Below the pieces are notes generated by a model. That model searched no databases, was not told the DNA's origin, and was given only the letters and a program-made list of their open reading frames with translations. A program made the translations under genes and the position numbers. A stretch of 13,749 nt of DNA from Prevotella sp. CAG:1092. GTDB taxonomy: Bacteria; Bacteroidota; Bacteroidia; Bacteroidales; Bacteroidaceae. The stretch covers positions 1-13,749 of the forward strand of contig HF994184.1 of NCBI GenBank assembly GCA_000436915.1. Direction: 5' to 3'. Shown here piece after piece: positions 1 to 6,653 of the stretch (within the stretch, counting starts at the first letter, position 1; each line of letters starts with the position of its first letter).

Positions 1-124
1 CACCTTTTTGTTTGTATGTGTATTAGTATTCATGAAAGTAGTAGATGAATATATAATGTTTTATTAAATAATGTTAACTATTTGGATAAAATTTACTTTT
101 TTCTTGAAATAATTGTTTTAACCC

Positions 125-161
125 GGCATAATGTACCAGGTTTATTGAGCTACATGATGCC
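125..161. other. Interrupted inverted repeat upstream of first lipoprotein gene
   Basis: The arms GGCAT-a-ATGTA (125-135) and TACAT-g-ATGCC (151-161) are complementary over 10 pairs with one mismatch, around a 15-base spacer. The repeat ends 16 bases before the start codon at 178. It could be an operator, a 5' leader stem-loop, or the remains of a terminator of a gene left of the window. The A-run after it would not terminate + strand transcription. I see no gene in 1-177 and no convincing TAnnTTTG promoter. Confidence 0.4.
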
Positions 162-177
162 ATAAAAAAGTATGTAT

Positions 178-1041
178 ATGAAAAATGTTAAGTTTTTAAT
201 GCTAATGCTCTTAGCTGTTTTATCACTTTCATCTTGTGAAAATGAAGAAGAGGAAGAAAAAGAACCAAATTTCTTCACTTATTTCCAAATGAATGTAACC
301 AATTGTGAACGTGTAGGTAACAATTTGCAAGTTGACTTCACTATGAAAAATATTTCTGGTGTAGACCTGAACCAAGTTCAACTCAATGGTGGTAGTGTGT
401 GGGATATGTGTGAGGATAATACAGGTGAAAAGTATTATTCAGAAATCTCTTTAGGTGGTAACTGGTTGGAAAGTGTGCGTACCTCAATGGATAAGGGTGA
501 GACAATTACTGGTTCGTTCCTTATAAAGAACTTCAATAAGTCTATCAAAGTCAATCAATTAAATCTAATATTCAATTGCTCTTGCCCTACACTTGATTTT
601 AATGGACGTGGAGAGATTGATAAAGTTAAGGTTTTGGATAATCGTGTGATGAGTGATGGTATACGTACCAACGATCTTGGACTTGTATATAAATTGGTAA
701 GTGCAGAATATAAGACTGTGGATAATGAGAATGTTGCTGACATTACTTTCACCGTAACAAACAATACTGGACTAGATTTACAAGACTTTCAGTTGAGCCT
801 CGGTAGCACTCATTTTGAGGACAATATAGGCAAACAATACTATCGTATATTCATTTCTAATGGTGGTGATTTTTATACCAATGTACATGGAACATTTAAA
901 AAGTCAAGCACATGGCAATTAACAATCCGTATACCTGAAATTAATATAAATTCGAAGAGATTCAATGGTTCGGTTCACTGTACTGTAGATGGCTATCCTT
1001 TAGGTGATTCTTACGTTAATTTCTACGATATTTCATTGTAA
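178..1041 (+). CDS. Exported lipoprotein with two tandem beta-rich domains, function unknown
   Basis: The 287-residue protein has a lipoprotein signal peptide: Lys residues at 2 and 5, a hydrophobic core at 6-17 and a lipobox LSSC with the lipidated Cys at 20. Directly after it comes an acidic run (ENEEEEE, 21-27), resembling the lipoprotein export signal described for Bacteroidota, so the protein is probably on the cell surface. The rest is an internal duplication: about residues 36-134 and 170-270 align, sharing N-x-x-G-x-D-L, a Q-L segment, E-D-N-x-G-x-x-Y-Y and I-S-x-G-G. The segments read as alternating beta strands, so an Ig-like sandwich is my inference. The same domain occurs twice in the next gene. 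I chose the ATG at 178 because it gives a standard M-K-N signal peptide; an in-frame ATG at 172 would add only M-Y. No enzymatic motif is visible. A binding or adhesion role is possible but not shown. Confidence 0.85.
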   Translation: MKNVKFLMLMLLAVLSLSSCENEEEEEKEPNFFTYFQMNVTNCERVGNNLQVDFTMKNISGVDLNQVQLNGGSVWDMCEDNTGEKYYSEISLGGNWLESVRTSMDKGETITGSFLIKNFNKSIKVNQLNLIFNCSCPTLDFNGRGEIDKVKVLDNRVMSDGIRTNDLGLVYKLVSAEYKTVDNENVADITFTVTNNTGLDLQDFQLSLGSTHFEDNIGKQYYRIFISNGGDFYTNVHGTFKKSSTWQLTIRIPEININSKRFNGSVHCTVDGYPLGDSYVNFYDISL

Positions 1042-1130
1042 ATACATAGATACTAATACGTGTATTACAAAACAATTATGAAAGGATATTTTTCAATCGG
1101 GAAAATGTCTGTAGTAACTAATATTTACGT

Positions 1131-2096
1131 ATGAAAAAGTTTAAGTATTTCTTTCTTTTTGCGCTTTTCTTGTCTTTGTTCAATGTACAAGATGTTCATG
1201 CGCAAGGCTTTTTTAAGAAGCTGGCAAAAGCTGCAGGCGAAGTTCTTGAAACTGCTGCAGCTATTAGTGGTTCAAACGATAACTCGTCGACAAGTGGTAA
1301 TGCTACAGGCAAAATACCAAATGTCAATTTCCAAATTACTAAATGTGAGTATTGGGGCAATGGTGTGTTGGTTAGATTTTTGCTTACCAATACTTCGTCG
1401 GAAGATTTGGAGATTATAATAGATAACAGTACTGATGATGAAAATTATGTAGCTCTTGATGAAAACAACAATAAGTATGCTTTTGGGGTTGTCGTTGGAG
1501 GCAAGGTTCTTGGAGTAGGGTATGGATATAGTGCCAAGTTGCCTGCTGGTGTGCCTGTAAAGGGTTATTTTGAAATTGAGAATGTTTCCACAAGTTGCAC
1601 TACAATTAAAAGTTTAACATTTGGAGGTAGGTTTGCCAATCCTGTGAATGGTGGTAGTAGAGACAAATACACTTATCACATTGGCTCCCAAACTGTCTCT
1701 TATGCGAATAATACCAATGGCGACAATATTTTCTTGAGTTATCCACCATTGAATTATACCTATACGAAAGCTAACAGAAATGGGAACAATGTTGTCTTGG
1801 AGGGAACTCTTACCAATAAGAGTGTTTCGGAAATTAGCATGACAGGTCTTTTTAACGATGAACAATCACAAGTATATGATAGTGAAGGAAATTCATATAA
1901 AGTTTCTCTTGTGGCAGGTTCTAATACTGTGTCTCGTTTTTATTCTGCGTCAAAGTTTCCTGTTGACATTCCTGTAAAATGTAAGGTTATAATCGAAAAT
2001 GTTCCGACAACCATTCATGAATTCAGTTTGGTAAAGAATTATTTTGAGATAGGGGGTGAACCATATTATTTGCAATTCAGAAACTTAAAGTTCTAA
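1131..2096 (+). CDS. Secreted/periplasmic protein with two copies of the same domain as the preceding gene
   Basis: The 321-residue protein starts with a type I signal peptide (K2-K3, hydrophobic 6-18, likely cleavage after VHA at residue 24, mature N-terminus Gln25). A short amphipathic stretch (26-46, FFKKLAKAAGEVLE) and a Ser/Asn/Gly linker (47-61) follow. Two repeats then cover about 64-170 and 206-321. They share N-(V/Y)-x-(F/Y), L-T-N-x-S, a D-(E/S)-x-(N/G)-N-x-Y segment, V-P-V-K or I-P-V-K, and I-E-N-V. The pattern matches the two domains of the lipoprotein gene 89 bases upstream (polar T-N or K-N with following Asp-Leu, then G-x-F-x-I-x-N), so the two genes are probably paralogues. 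Unlike its neighbour it has no lipobox Cys, so it should be soluble in the periplasm or exported. I do not recognise a characterised family and see no catalytic residues. Confidence 0.83.
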   Translation: MKKFKYFFLFALFLSLFNVQDVHAQGFFKKLAKAAGEVLETAAAISGSNDNSSTSGNATGKIPNVNFQITKCEYWGNGVLVRFLLTNTSSEDLEIIIDNSTDDENYVALDENNNKYAFGVVVGGKVLGVGYGYSAKLPAGVPVKGYFEIENVSTSCTTIKSLTFGGRFANPVNGGSRDKYTYHIGSQTVSYANNTNGDNIFLSYPPLNYTYTKANRNGNNVVLEGTLTNKSVSEISMTGLFNDEQSQVYDSEGNSYKVSLVAGSNTVSRFYSASKFPVDIPVKCKVIIENVPTTIHEFSLVKNYFEIGGEPYYLQFRNLKF

Positions 2097-2187
2097 ACGA
2101 AGACAGAATTTTTAAGAGCAACTACTTCTGTTTGTTATATATGAGTATTTGTATTTCATAAAAATTGATGAATTTAATAATTGAATT

Positions 2188-2889
2188 ATGAAAAAGATTT
2201 TTAAAGTTACATTGTTGTATTCTTTAGCTTTGTTTTCTGTTACGCTCGTATCATGCAAAGGAACTGGTAATAAGGTGAGCAGCCAGACTGCTAATGATAG
2301 TATACAAGTGGCAGATTCTCTTTCTTCTGATAGTTTAGATCAGAAAACTGAGCCAAAAGAGGAGAAAGAAGATCTAACTCTTGGTGGCAAGGGAGATTTG
2401 GCAGCTTTTGATTTGCATGGCAATGTGAAGAGCTGCAAGTGGAAGGATGAGTTTGGTGCAATTCATAACCTCGTTTTTGATGAGCATGGTAAGTGGATTA
2501 AATACAACGGTAAGCCTTTGAGCGCACTTGAAGAACATAAGCGAGACAAGAATGGTCGCATAGCTTCTTATGTTTGGGGAGAAATGGGCTGTGCCGATAA
2601 TCACATCTTGACTTTTGATGCTGAAACTGGTCGCTTGAAGAAAATGGAGGTAACAGGTGAGGGGCATGATGTCTATACCTATAAGTATGATCAGAAAGGT
2701 CTTCTTACCCATCGTCATCTAAAAGGTGAATTTACAGAAATGGGAGCAGAGGAATCGGAACACTATGAAACCAATATGGATTATGAGTATTCGTCCATTG
2801 ATGATTGTGGAAATTGGACAAAGCGTACCGGTTATGGGGCAACAGGTAGTGATCCTGCTGTAGAAACAAGAACTCTTGTGTATTATTAA
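2188..2889 (+). CDS. Lipoprotein with YD-repeat-like beta domain, function unknown
   Basis: The 233-residue protein has a lipoprotein signal peptide ending in lipobox LVSC, with the lipidated Cys at 23. A hydrophilic Ser/Asp/Glu/Lys-rich tether (24-67) precedes the folded part, which starts at G-D-L-A-A-F-D-L (69-76). The remainder has repeated short units of the form D-x-x-G-(R/K/N) followed by a beta strand (for example 98-105, 120-129, 144-150, 168-175). This resembles the YD/RHS-like repeats of many Bacteroidota secreted proteins. It ends with G-N-W-T-K-R-T (208-214) and a final E-T-R-T-L-V-Y-Y. The gene at 2998 shares both the start block and the end block and is clearly a paralogue. No toxin domain, protease motif or enzymatic signature is visible. 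The resemblance to YD repeats is structural pattern reading, not a family match. Confidence 0.83.
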   Translation: MKKIFKVTLLYSLALFSVTLVSCKGTGNKVSSQTANDSIQVADSLSSDSLDQKTEPKEEKEDLTLGGKGDLAAFDLHGNVKSCKWKDEFGAIHNLVFDEHGKWIKYNGKPLSALEEHKRDKNGRIASYVWGEMGCADNHILTFDAETGRLKKMEVTGEGHDVYTYKYDQKGLLTHRHLKGEFTEMGAEESEHYETNMDYEYSSIDDCGNWTKRTGYGATGSDPAVETRTLVYY

Positions 2890-2946
2890 AAATACATTTG
2901 TCCTGTTGTCTGTGTTTCAGACGATTAAAAAAGAAAATAATAACTA

Positions 2947-2972
2947 TCCCCCTATGCATAAGCGTAGGGGGA
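2947..2972. other. Strong G+C-rich stem-loop between the YD-like paralogues
   Basis: Left arm 2947-2957 (TCCCCCTATGC) pairs with right arm 2962-2972 (GCGTAGGGGGA), giving 11 pairs with one G-T wobble and a 4-base loop (ataa). It lies 57 bases after the stop of the upstream gene and 25 bases before the next ATG. No T-run follows on the + strand, so it is not a textbook intrinsic terminator. On the - strand it is followed by a T-rich tract. An mRNA-stabilising or attenuating stem, or a terminator acting without a U-tract, are the possibilities. Confidence 0.6.
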
Positions 2973-2997
2973 ATAAACAATTAAAACTGTTAGCTCT

Positions 2998-3618
2998 ATG
3001 AAAAGTATTTTTCGAGTATTATTGGTATTTGTGATGTTAATGATACCAAGCTTGGTAAAGGCACAAGGAGACTTGGCTGCTTTTGATTTAAAGGGAAAGG
3101 TTAAGCAATGTATTTGGGTGAACCATAAGGCAGGTTGTATATACAAAGGCTTTTCGCAAGGTGCGAATAAGGAAGTGCTCCTTTTTTCACAGAATGGTCG
3201 TTGCTTAAAGTGGAATGGTGCTAATTTCGTAAAGATGGGTGGTAATGCTCTTTATTCAGAGTGTTCCAGAGATACAAAAGGACGTATTATTAGTGGTGAA
3301 CTTTATACCGCCTATTATACTTCAGGCAGTGGTGAAGACACATTTGCTTATAATACGCAGGGAAAGATTGTAAAGCATACTTATGAAGATGGTGGAATGT
3401 TGATAGAAACCACTTTTGCTTATGGTGCGGATGGTAATGTTAGCTCTACAATTTCAAAGATAGAGGACTCTAATACCGAGAAGACTTCTACGATAAAAGT
3501 TACTTATACTGTTCAAGCTAAAGACGCTAAAGGTAACTGGACAAAAAGAACTGCAAAAAGAAATAACGGAACCTCTTGGGTAGAAAATAGAACGATTACT
3601 TATTATTCTGCAAAGTAA
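2998..3618 (+). CDS. Secreted/periplasmic YD-repeat-like paralogue of preceding lipoprotein
   Basis: The 206-residue protein has a type I signal peptide (K2, R6, hydrophobic 7-20) with likely cleavage after VKA at residue 22. The mature protein begins Q-G-D-L-A-A-F-D-L-K-G-K-V-K-Q-C, almost the same block that opens the folded part of the upstream lipoprotein (68-83 there). The two also share an N-G-R/K-W-N-G segment, a D-x-x-G-R-I strand and the C-terminal G-N-W-T-K-R-T plus E-N-R-T-I-T-Y-Y. This version lacks the lipobox and the 45-residue charged tether, so it is a free counterpart of the anchored protein. The similarity extends to DNA around 2391-2430 versus 3067-3106, which indicates a local gene duplication. 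Function is not recognised. Confidence 0.83.
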   Translation: MKSIFRVLLVFVMLMIPSLVKAQGDLAAFDLKGKVKQCIWVNHKAGCIYKGFSQGANKEVLLFSQNGRCLKWNGANFVKMGGNALYSECSRDTKGRIISGELYTAYYTSGSGEDTFAYNTQGKIVKHTYEDGGMLIETTFAYGADGNVSSTISKIEDSNTEKTSTIKVTYTVQAKDAKGNWTKRTAKRNNGTSWVENRTITYYSAK

Positions 3619-3640
3619 TAACATAAATGGTAATGGGACC

Positions 3641-3648
3641 TAAATTTG
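3641..3648 (+). promoter_or_regulatory. Possible -7 promoter element for the gene at 3676
   Basis: TAAATTTG matches the Bacteroidota -7 consensus TAnnTTTG, 27 bases before the start codon. I see no TTG element at the expected 19-21 base spacing upstream, and the AT-rich context makes chance matches likely, so this is weak. Confidence 0.25.
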
Positions 3649-3675
3649 TATTATTAACAATTAACCTTAACTTGT

Positions 3676-4863
3676 ATGATTAAAAATATTCGATTATTAA
3701 TGTTGTTAGTTGCTATAATTATGTTTGCGTCTTGTTCTACTAATAGTGATAGAGAAACTGAATTTACCAATGAAGGTATATTCTGTGATTTGCCAATTAA
3801 CCTCTTTAACGCTTGTGATAGTATGTATGAAACTTCTGGTAATGTCACCGCCTTTACCCAGTCATTCCCGCTTCAAAAGAGGTTGGAGGTTTTGGATAGA
3901 ATAAAGGCTAAAAAATTCTGCGTTGATACATATGATGGAGAAAAAACGAAAGATGCTCAAATTCTAAAGATGTCATCAGTGAATCAAGTTTTCTTTCTGG
4001 ATATGAAGATTCCGTTCGAAGACTTTCCTGAGGATTGTTATTTAGCTTACTATGATGCAGATAATCAAATTGTAGCGTTAGATATGGTATCAATTTCTGA
4101 TGATGACTCAGAAGAAACTAATGTCTCATATATTATGAATGGTTATCCGAGTGTTCAAGAAGAAAATACTCTTTTAGGGATGAAAGCTTTTTGGCTGGCT
4201 TATGACAAAGCGGTAAGGGCAGAAATTATTCACCCAGACTCTATGGTTAGTTTAAGTGGTCAAGTCCAAAGTTACTGTTCTCGAATTTATGAAAAGTTAA
4301 TAGAGGAGTCTAATAAGGATAGCGGTGATGACGATAGTGATACTGATGGTGTTGAAAAGTCTAAAACACCTGTAAAAGAGGGAGTATTCGGTGATATCCC
4401 TGATTTGTTTGAACAGCAAATACGTTTTAATTGCCAACATGAGTTTTATCCACCTCAATTACGAAATGAAGAAATGGATAAGATAGTTACACCTGATAAA
4501 GTTCAAAAAGTTAAGGATCAGATTTTGAATAAGCATATTCATACAATAGATGATGATGGAATTACTAATGGCGAAGCTTACATTGGGTCGGTGCAATATG
4601 AAAACCATTATTTCTCAGTAGATATATATGTACCTGTAGCTGATGAGAATGTATCTATTAAGGCTGAATTTTGTGATGTTGATGGCAATGTGTTATATAC
4701 GAGCTATCCTACGATGAAGCCAAGAATGGGAAAAGTTGTCATTAATCGTGGATTCCTTTCACTTGGAGTTTCTGCTAGCTATGAAGAAAATCTTGTCGAC
4801 GATGCTCGTGAAGTTAAAAAGGTTGCGCAAGTTAGAATTGTGAGACGGAATTCAAGGAGATAA
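3676..4863 (+). CDS. Internally duplicated lipoprotein, function unknown
   Basis: The 395-residue protein has a lipoprotein signal peptide with lipobox FASC and the lipidated Cys at 20. Two diverged copies of one module are visible at about 32-140 and 235-345. Each opens with E-G-(I/V)-F-x-D-(L/I)-P and L-F. Each then has a helical stretch ending in (V/L)-x-x-(R/Q)-I-x-x-K, a D-x-D or D-D-x-G segment, S-V-x-x-x-x-F-x-x-D, and finally C-Y or F-C with D-(A/V)-D-x-x-V-(A/L). A Tyr/Trp-containing helical region (160-210) and an acidic linker (211-234, including GDDDSDTDG) join them. The Asp-rich linker could bind divalent cations, but no EF-hand spacing is convincing. The C-terminus is basic (VRRNSRR). 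It continues the cluster pattern of exported, duplicated proteins. I do not recognise a characterised family. Confidence 0.83.
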   Translation: MIKNIRLLMLLVAIIMFASCSTNSDRETEFTNEGIFCDLPINLFNACDSMYETSGNVTAFTQSFPLQKRLEVLDRIKAKKFCVDTYDGEKTKDAQILKMSSVNQVFFLDMKIPFEDFPEDCYLAYYDADNQIVALDMVSISDDDSEETNVSYIMNGYPSVQEENTLLGMKAFWLAYDKAVRAEIIHPDSMVSLSGQVQSYCSRIYEKLIEESNKDSGDDDSDTDGVEKSKTPVKEGVFGDIPDLFEQQIRFNCQHEFYPPQLRNEEMDKIVTPDKVQKVKDQILNKHIHTIDDDGITNGEAYIGSVQYENHYFSVDIYVPVADENVSIKAEFCDVDGNVLYTSYPTMKPRMGKVVINRGFLSLGVSASYEENLVDDAREVKKVAQVRIVRRNSRR

Positions 4864-4916
4864 GTAGGTGTTCTCTTGTAAGGCAAACGGTCAAAGTTTG
4901 ATGAAAAATGCAAAAT

Positions 4917-4950
4917 GTTACGGATATTATTTATAATCTCCGTAACTTTT
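4917..4950. terminator. Palindromic hairpin with T-run: terminator of lipoprotein gene or AbiEi operator
   Basis: GTTACGGA (4917-4924) and TCCGTAAC (4939-4946) are perfect inverted repeats. The inner ATTAT (4926-4930) and ATAAT (4933-4937) also pair, leaving one mismatch and a 2-base centre. TTTT follows at 4947-4950, and an A-tract precedes the hairpin at 4912-4915, so it could terminate transcription in both directions. It lies 54 bases after the stop at 4863. It is also 36 bases upstream of the abiE -7 element, where AbiEi-type antitoxins are known to bind inverted repeats, so an operator role cannot be excluded. Confidence 0.6.
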
Positions 4951-4985
4951 AACACAAAACATTCTTTATTCTCAACAAGTAGTTG

Positions 4986-4993
4986 TATCTTTG
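4986..4993 (+). promoter_or_regulatory. Probable -7 promoter element of the abiE operon
   Basis: TATCTTTG is a perfect match to the Bacteroidota -7 consensus TAnnTTTG, followed by GC as is common. It ends 18 bases before the chosen ATG at 5012. The -33 region around 4962-4968 (TTCTTTA) is only a loose fit. Its presence supports starting the antitoxin at 5012 rather than at the TTG inside the element. Confidence 0.55.
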
Positions 4994-5011
4994 CACGCAA
5001 ATAAGAATAAC

Positions 5012-5596
5012 ATGAATAGAAAGAGAGTCATTGACACTCTAAAACAGCGAGGTGGATTCATAACCACAGGTGAAGTGAAAAGCCGTGGTGAATATGAGCA
5101 GCTTCGCCGTGCAATAGAAGATGGAACGCTTATGCGGCTTCGTAATGGTGTCTATGTGGAAATGTCAGCGTTGGCAAACAATATGATAGATGTGGAACGT
5201 ATAGTTCCGCATGGGGTGCTTTGCTTGTATAGTGCTTTTGCTCATTATGGACTTTCCACACAAGTGCCTTCCGCTACTTGCATAGCCATTGAAGCCAAGC
5301 GAAAGGTGCGTTTGCCAGACTATCCTCCTATTGATCTCTATTATTGGAAAAAGGAGAATTTGGAGTTTGGAATAATCAAAAAGAGTATATCTGGCTATGA
5401 TGTACTCATTACAGATATGGAGCGAACGGTCTGTGATGCTGTTAAGTACCGAAACAAGATAGGGCTTGATGTGTGCGGTGAGGTGATAGACAACTATCTC
5501 AAAAAGGAGAACCGCAATATATCTCTACTCCATGAATACGCACAGAAACTAAGAGTGAAAAATATATTGTCTACATATTTGGAGACAAGACTATGA
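5012..5596 (+). CDS. abiEi: AbiEi-family antitoxin (type IV toxin-antitoxin)
   Basis: The 194-residue protein has the architecture of AbiEi antitoxins. An N-terminal winged helix-turn-helix lies at about 1-50, with G-F-I-T-T-G-E-V (15-22), L-R-R-A-I-x-D-G (31-38) and the wing R-L-R-N-G-V-Y (42-48). The C-terminal antitoxin domain includes L-Y-S-A-F-A-H-Y-G (72-80) and the hallmark T-D-M-E-R-T-V-C-D-A-V-K-Y-R-N-K (134-149). In studied AbiE systems the protein represses its own operon and counteracts AbiEii without forming a stable complex with it. The stop overlaps the start of the toxin gene (ATGA, 5593-5596), indicating translational coupling. An in-frame TTG at 4991 would extend the N-terminus by 7 residues but lies within the likely promoter. 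The family call is from motif recall, not a search. Confidence 0.88.
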   Translation: MNRKRVIDTLKQRGGFITTGEVKSRGEYEQLRRAIEDGTLMRLRNGVYVEMSALANNMIDVERIVPHGVLCLYSAFAHYGLSTQVPSATCIAIEAKRKVRLPDYPPIDLYYWKKENLEFGIIKKSISGYDVLITDMERTVCDAVKYRNKIGLDVCGEVIDNYLKKENRNISLLHEYAQKLRVKNILSTYLETRL

Positions 5597-6456
5597 CAAA
5601 GAATATAGGAAAGTCCATTAGGATACGTTTGCTGAACCTCGCCAAAGTGGAGAAGCAAGAGTATATGAAAGTGTTGGTTAGATACTTGCATGAACGCTTG
5701 TTGTTCCGTATCTCTGCAAGTCCTTACAAGAGCCACTTTCTTCTGAAAGGCAGTTCGCTGTTGTTTGCCTTGGATGGGTTCAAGGCTCGTCCAACCATTG
5801 ACATTGACCTGTTGGGAGAACGCATCAGCAATGACAGAGATAACCTAAAAGAGGCTTTTCAAAAAGTGTGCGCCATTGAATGTGAGGACGATGGAGTTAC
5901 ATTTGATGCAACTTCACTTGAATTGGAGCCAATAGCCGTTGAAAAGAAATACCCAGGCACTTGTGTAAAAGTGGTGGCACACTTGGATACAATAGTGCAA
6001 CAAGTGTCAGTTGACATAGGCTTCGGTGATGTGGTAACACCTTATCCTCTATCATTAGACTATCCGTTGTTGTTACCAGATGTTCCTGCTGTAGAACTGT
6101 ATGCCTATTCATTGGAAACTTTGATAGCAGAGAAGTTTCATGCAATGGTTGACCGTGACGAAAGCAACAGCCGCATGAAAGATTTCTTCGATGTGTATCA
6201 GTTATTCACCAACCATGAGATAGACAAGAAACTTCTTGCGGAAGCCATTGTCGGTACGTTTAAGAACAGGAATACACCTTACCGAGAGAACCTTGCCCTT
6301 TTCACAGACAAGTTTGCAACGGATGCCACACGCAATATTTGGTGGATAGCATTCTTGAAAAAGATACGTTGGAAAGAGCAGATAGACTTCTCTGTTGTGA
6401 TGAAATGCATCAAAGAGAACCTACAGGTATATTGGAACAAAGAAACATTAGGATGA
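5593..6456 (+). CDS. abiEii: AbiEii/AbiGii-family nucleotidyltransferase toxin
   Basis: The 287-residue protein belongs to the AbiEii/AbiGii group of DNA polymerase beta-like nucleotidyltransferase toxins. The first motif is K-G-S-S (52-55). The metal-binding pair is in R-P-T-I-D-I-D-L-L (66-74, Asp70 and Asp72), and a third acidic strand is D-I-G-F-G-D (141-146). The C-terminal family motifs are E-T-L-I-A-E-K-F-H-A-M (175-185) and R-M-K-D-F-F-D-V-Y (194-202). All look intact, so the toxin is probably active. Family members stop growth and abort phage infection. Related MenT toxins transfer nucleotides to tRNA acceptor ends, but the substrate here is unknown. Length is normal for the family. 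The gene is translationally coupled to the antitoxin, and the pair sits immediately beside core gene rpsO. The 197 bases after its stop contain only the rpsO terminator and no other feature I can support. Confidence 0.9.
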   Translation: MTKNIGKSIRIRLLNLAKVEKQEYMKVLVRYLHERLLFRISASPYKSHFLLKGSSLLFALDGFKARPTIDIDLLGERISNDRDNLKEAFQKVCAIECEDDGVTFDATSLELEPIAVEKKYPGTCVKVVAHLDTIVQQVSVDIGFGDVVTPYPLSLDYPLLLPDVPAVELYAYSLETLIAEKFHAMVDRDESNSRMKDFFDVYQLFTNHEIDKKLLAEAIVGTFKNRNTPYRENLALFTDKFATDATRNIWWIAFLKKIRWKEQIDFSVVMKCIKENLQVYWNKETLG

Positions 6457-6596
6457 TAACGAAAGGGTACATTTGATTTTGTCTGCTCTCAACTAAATGG
6501 TGTGGGCATAATCCGTTCTAAAAAGATGTAAAGGTATGGTCTCAATATAGAGGCAATGCAAGCCTTTAAAACACATAGCTACTTGAACAGTAATAA

Positions 6597-6630
6597 AACA
6601 AAAAAGCCACACCCTTGTGGATGTGGCTTT
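6597..6630 (-). terminator. Intrinsic terminator of rpsO
   Basis: Read on the - strand, AAAGCCACA (6630-6622) pairs perfectly with TGTGGCTTT (6611-6603) across a 10-base loop, and a T-run follows. It begins 24 bases after the rpsO stop codon. On the + strand it is followed by a looser T-rich stretch and might weakly terminate abiE transcripts as well. Confidence 0.85.
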
Positions 6631-6653
6631 GTTTCTTTTGTGCTTGCTTGCAA

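Noticed and set aside
2188..3618. RHS/polymorphic toxin and immunity pair
   Set aside because: No toxin domain, no cleavage motif and no cysteine-rich or membrane immunity features; both proteins are short and share the same fold.
4991..5011. Upstream TTG start for the AbiEi antitoxin
   Set aside because: The TTG overlaps the TATCTTTG promoter element; the ATG at 5012 gives the usual AbiEi N-terminus.
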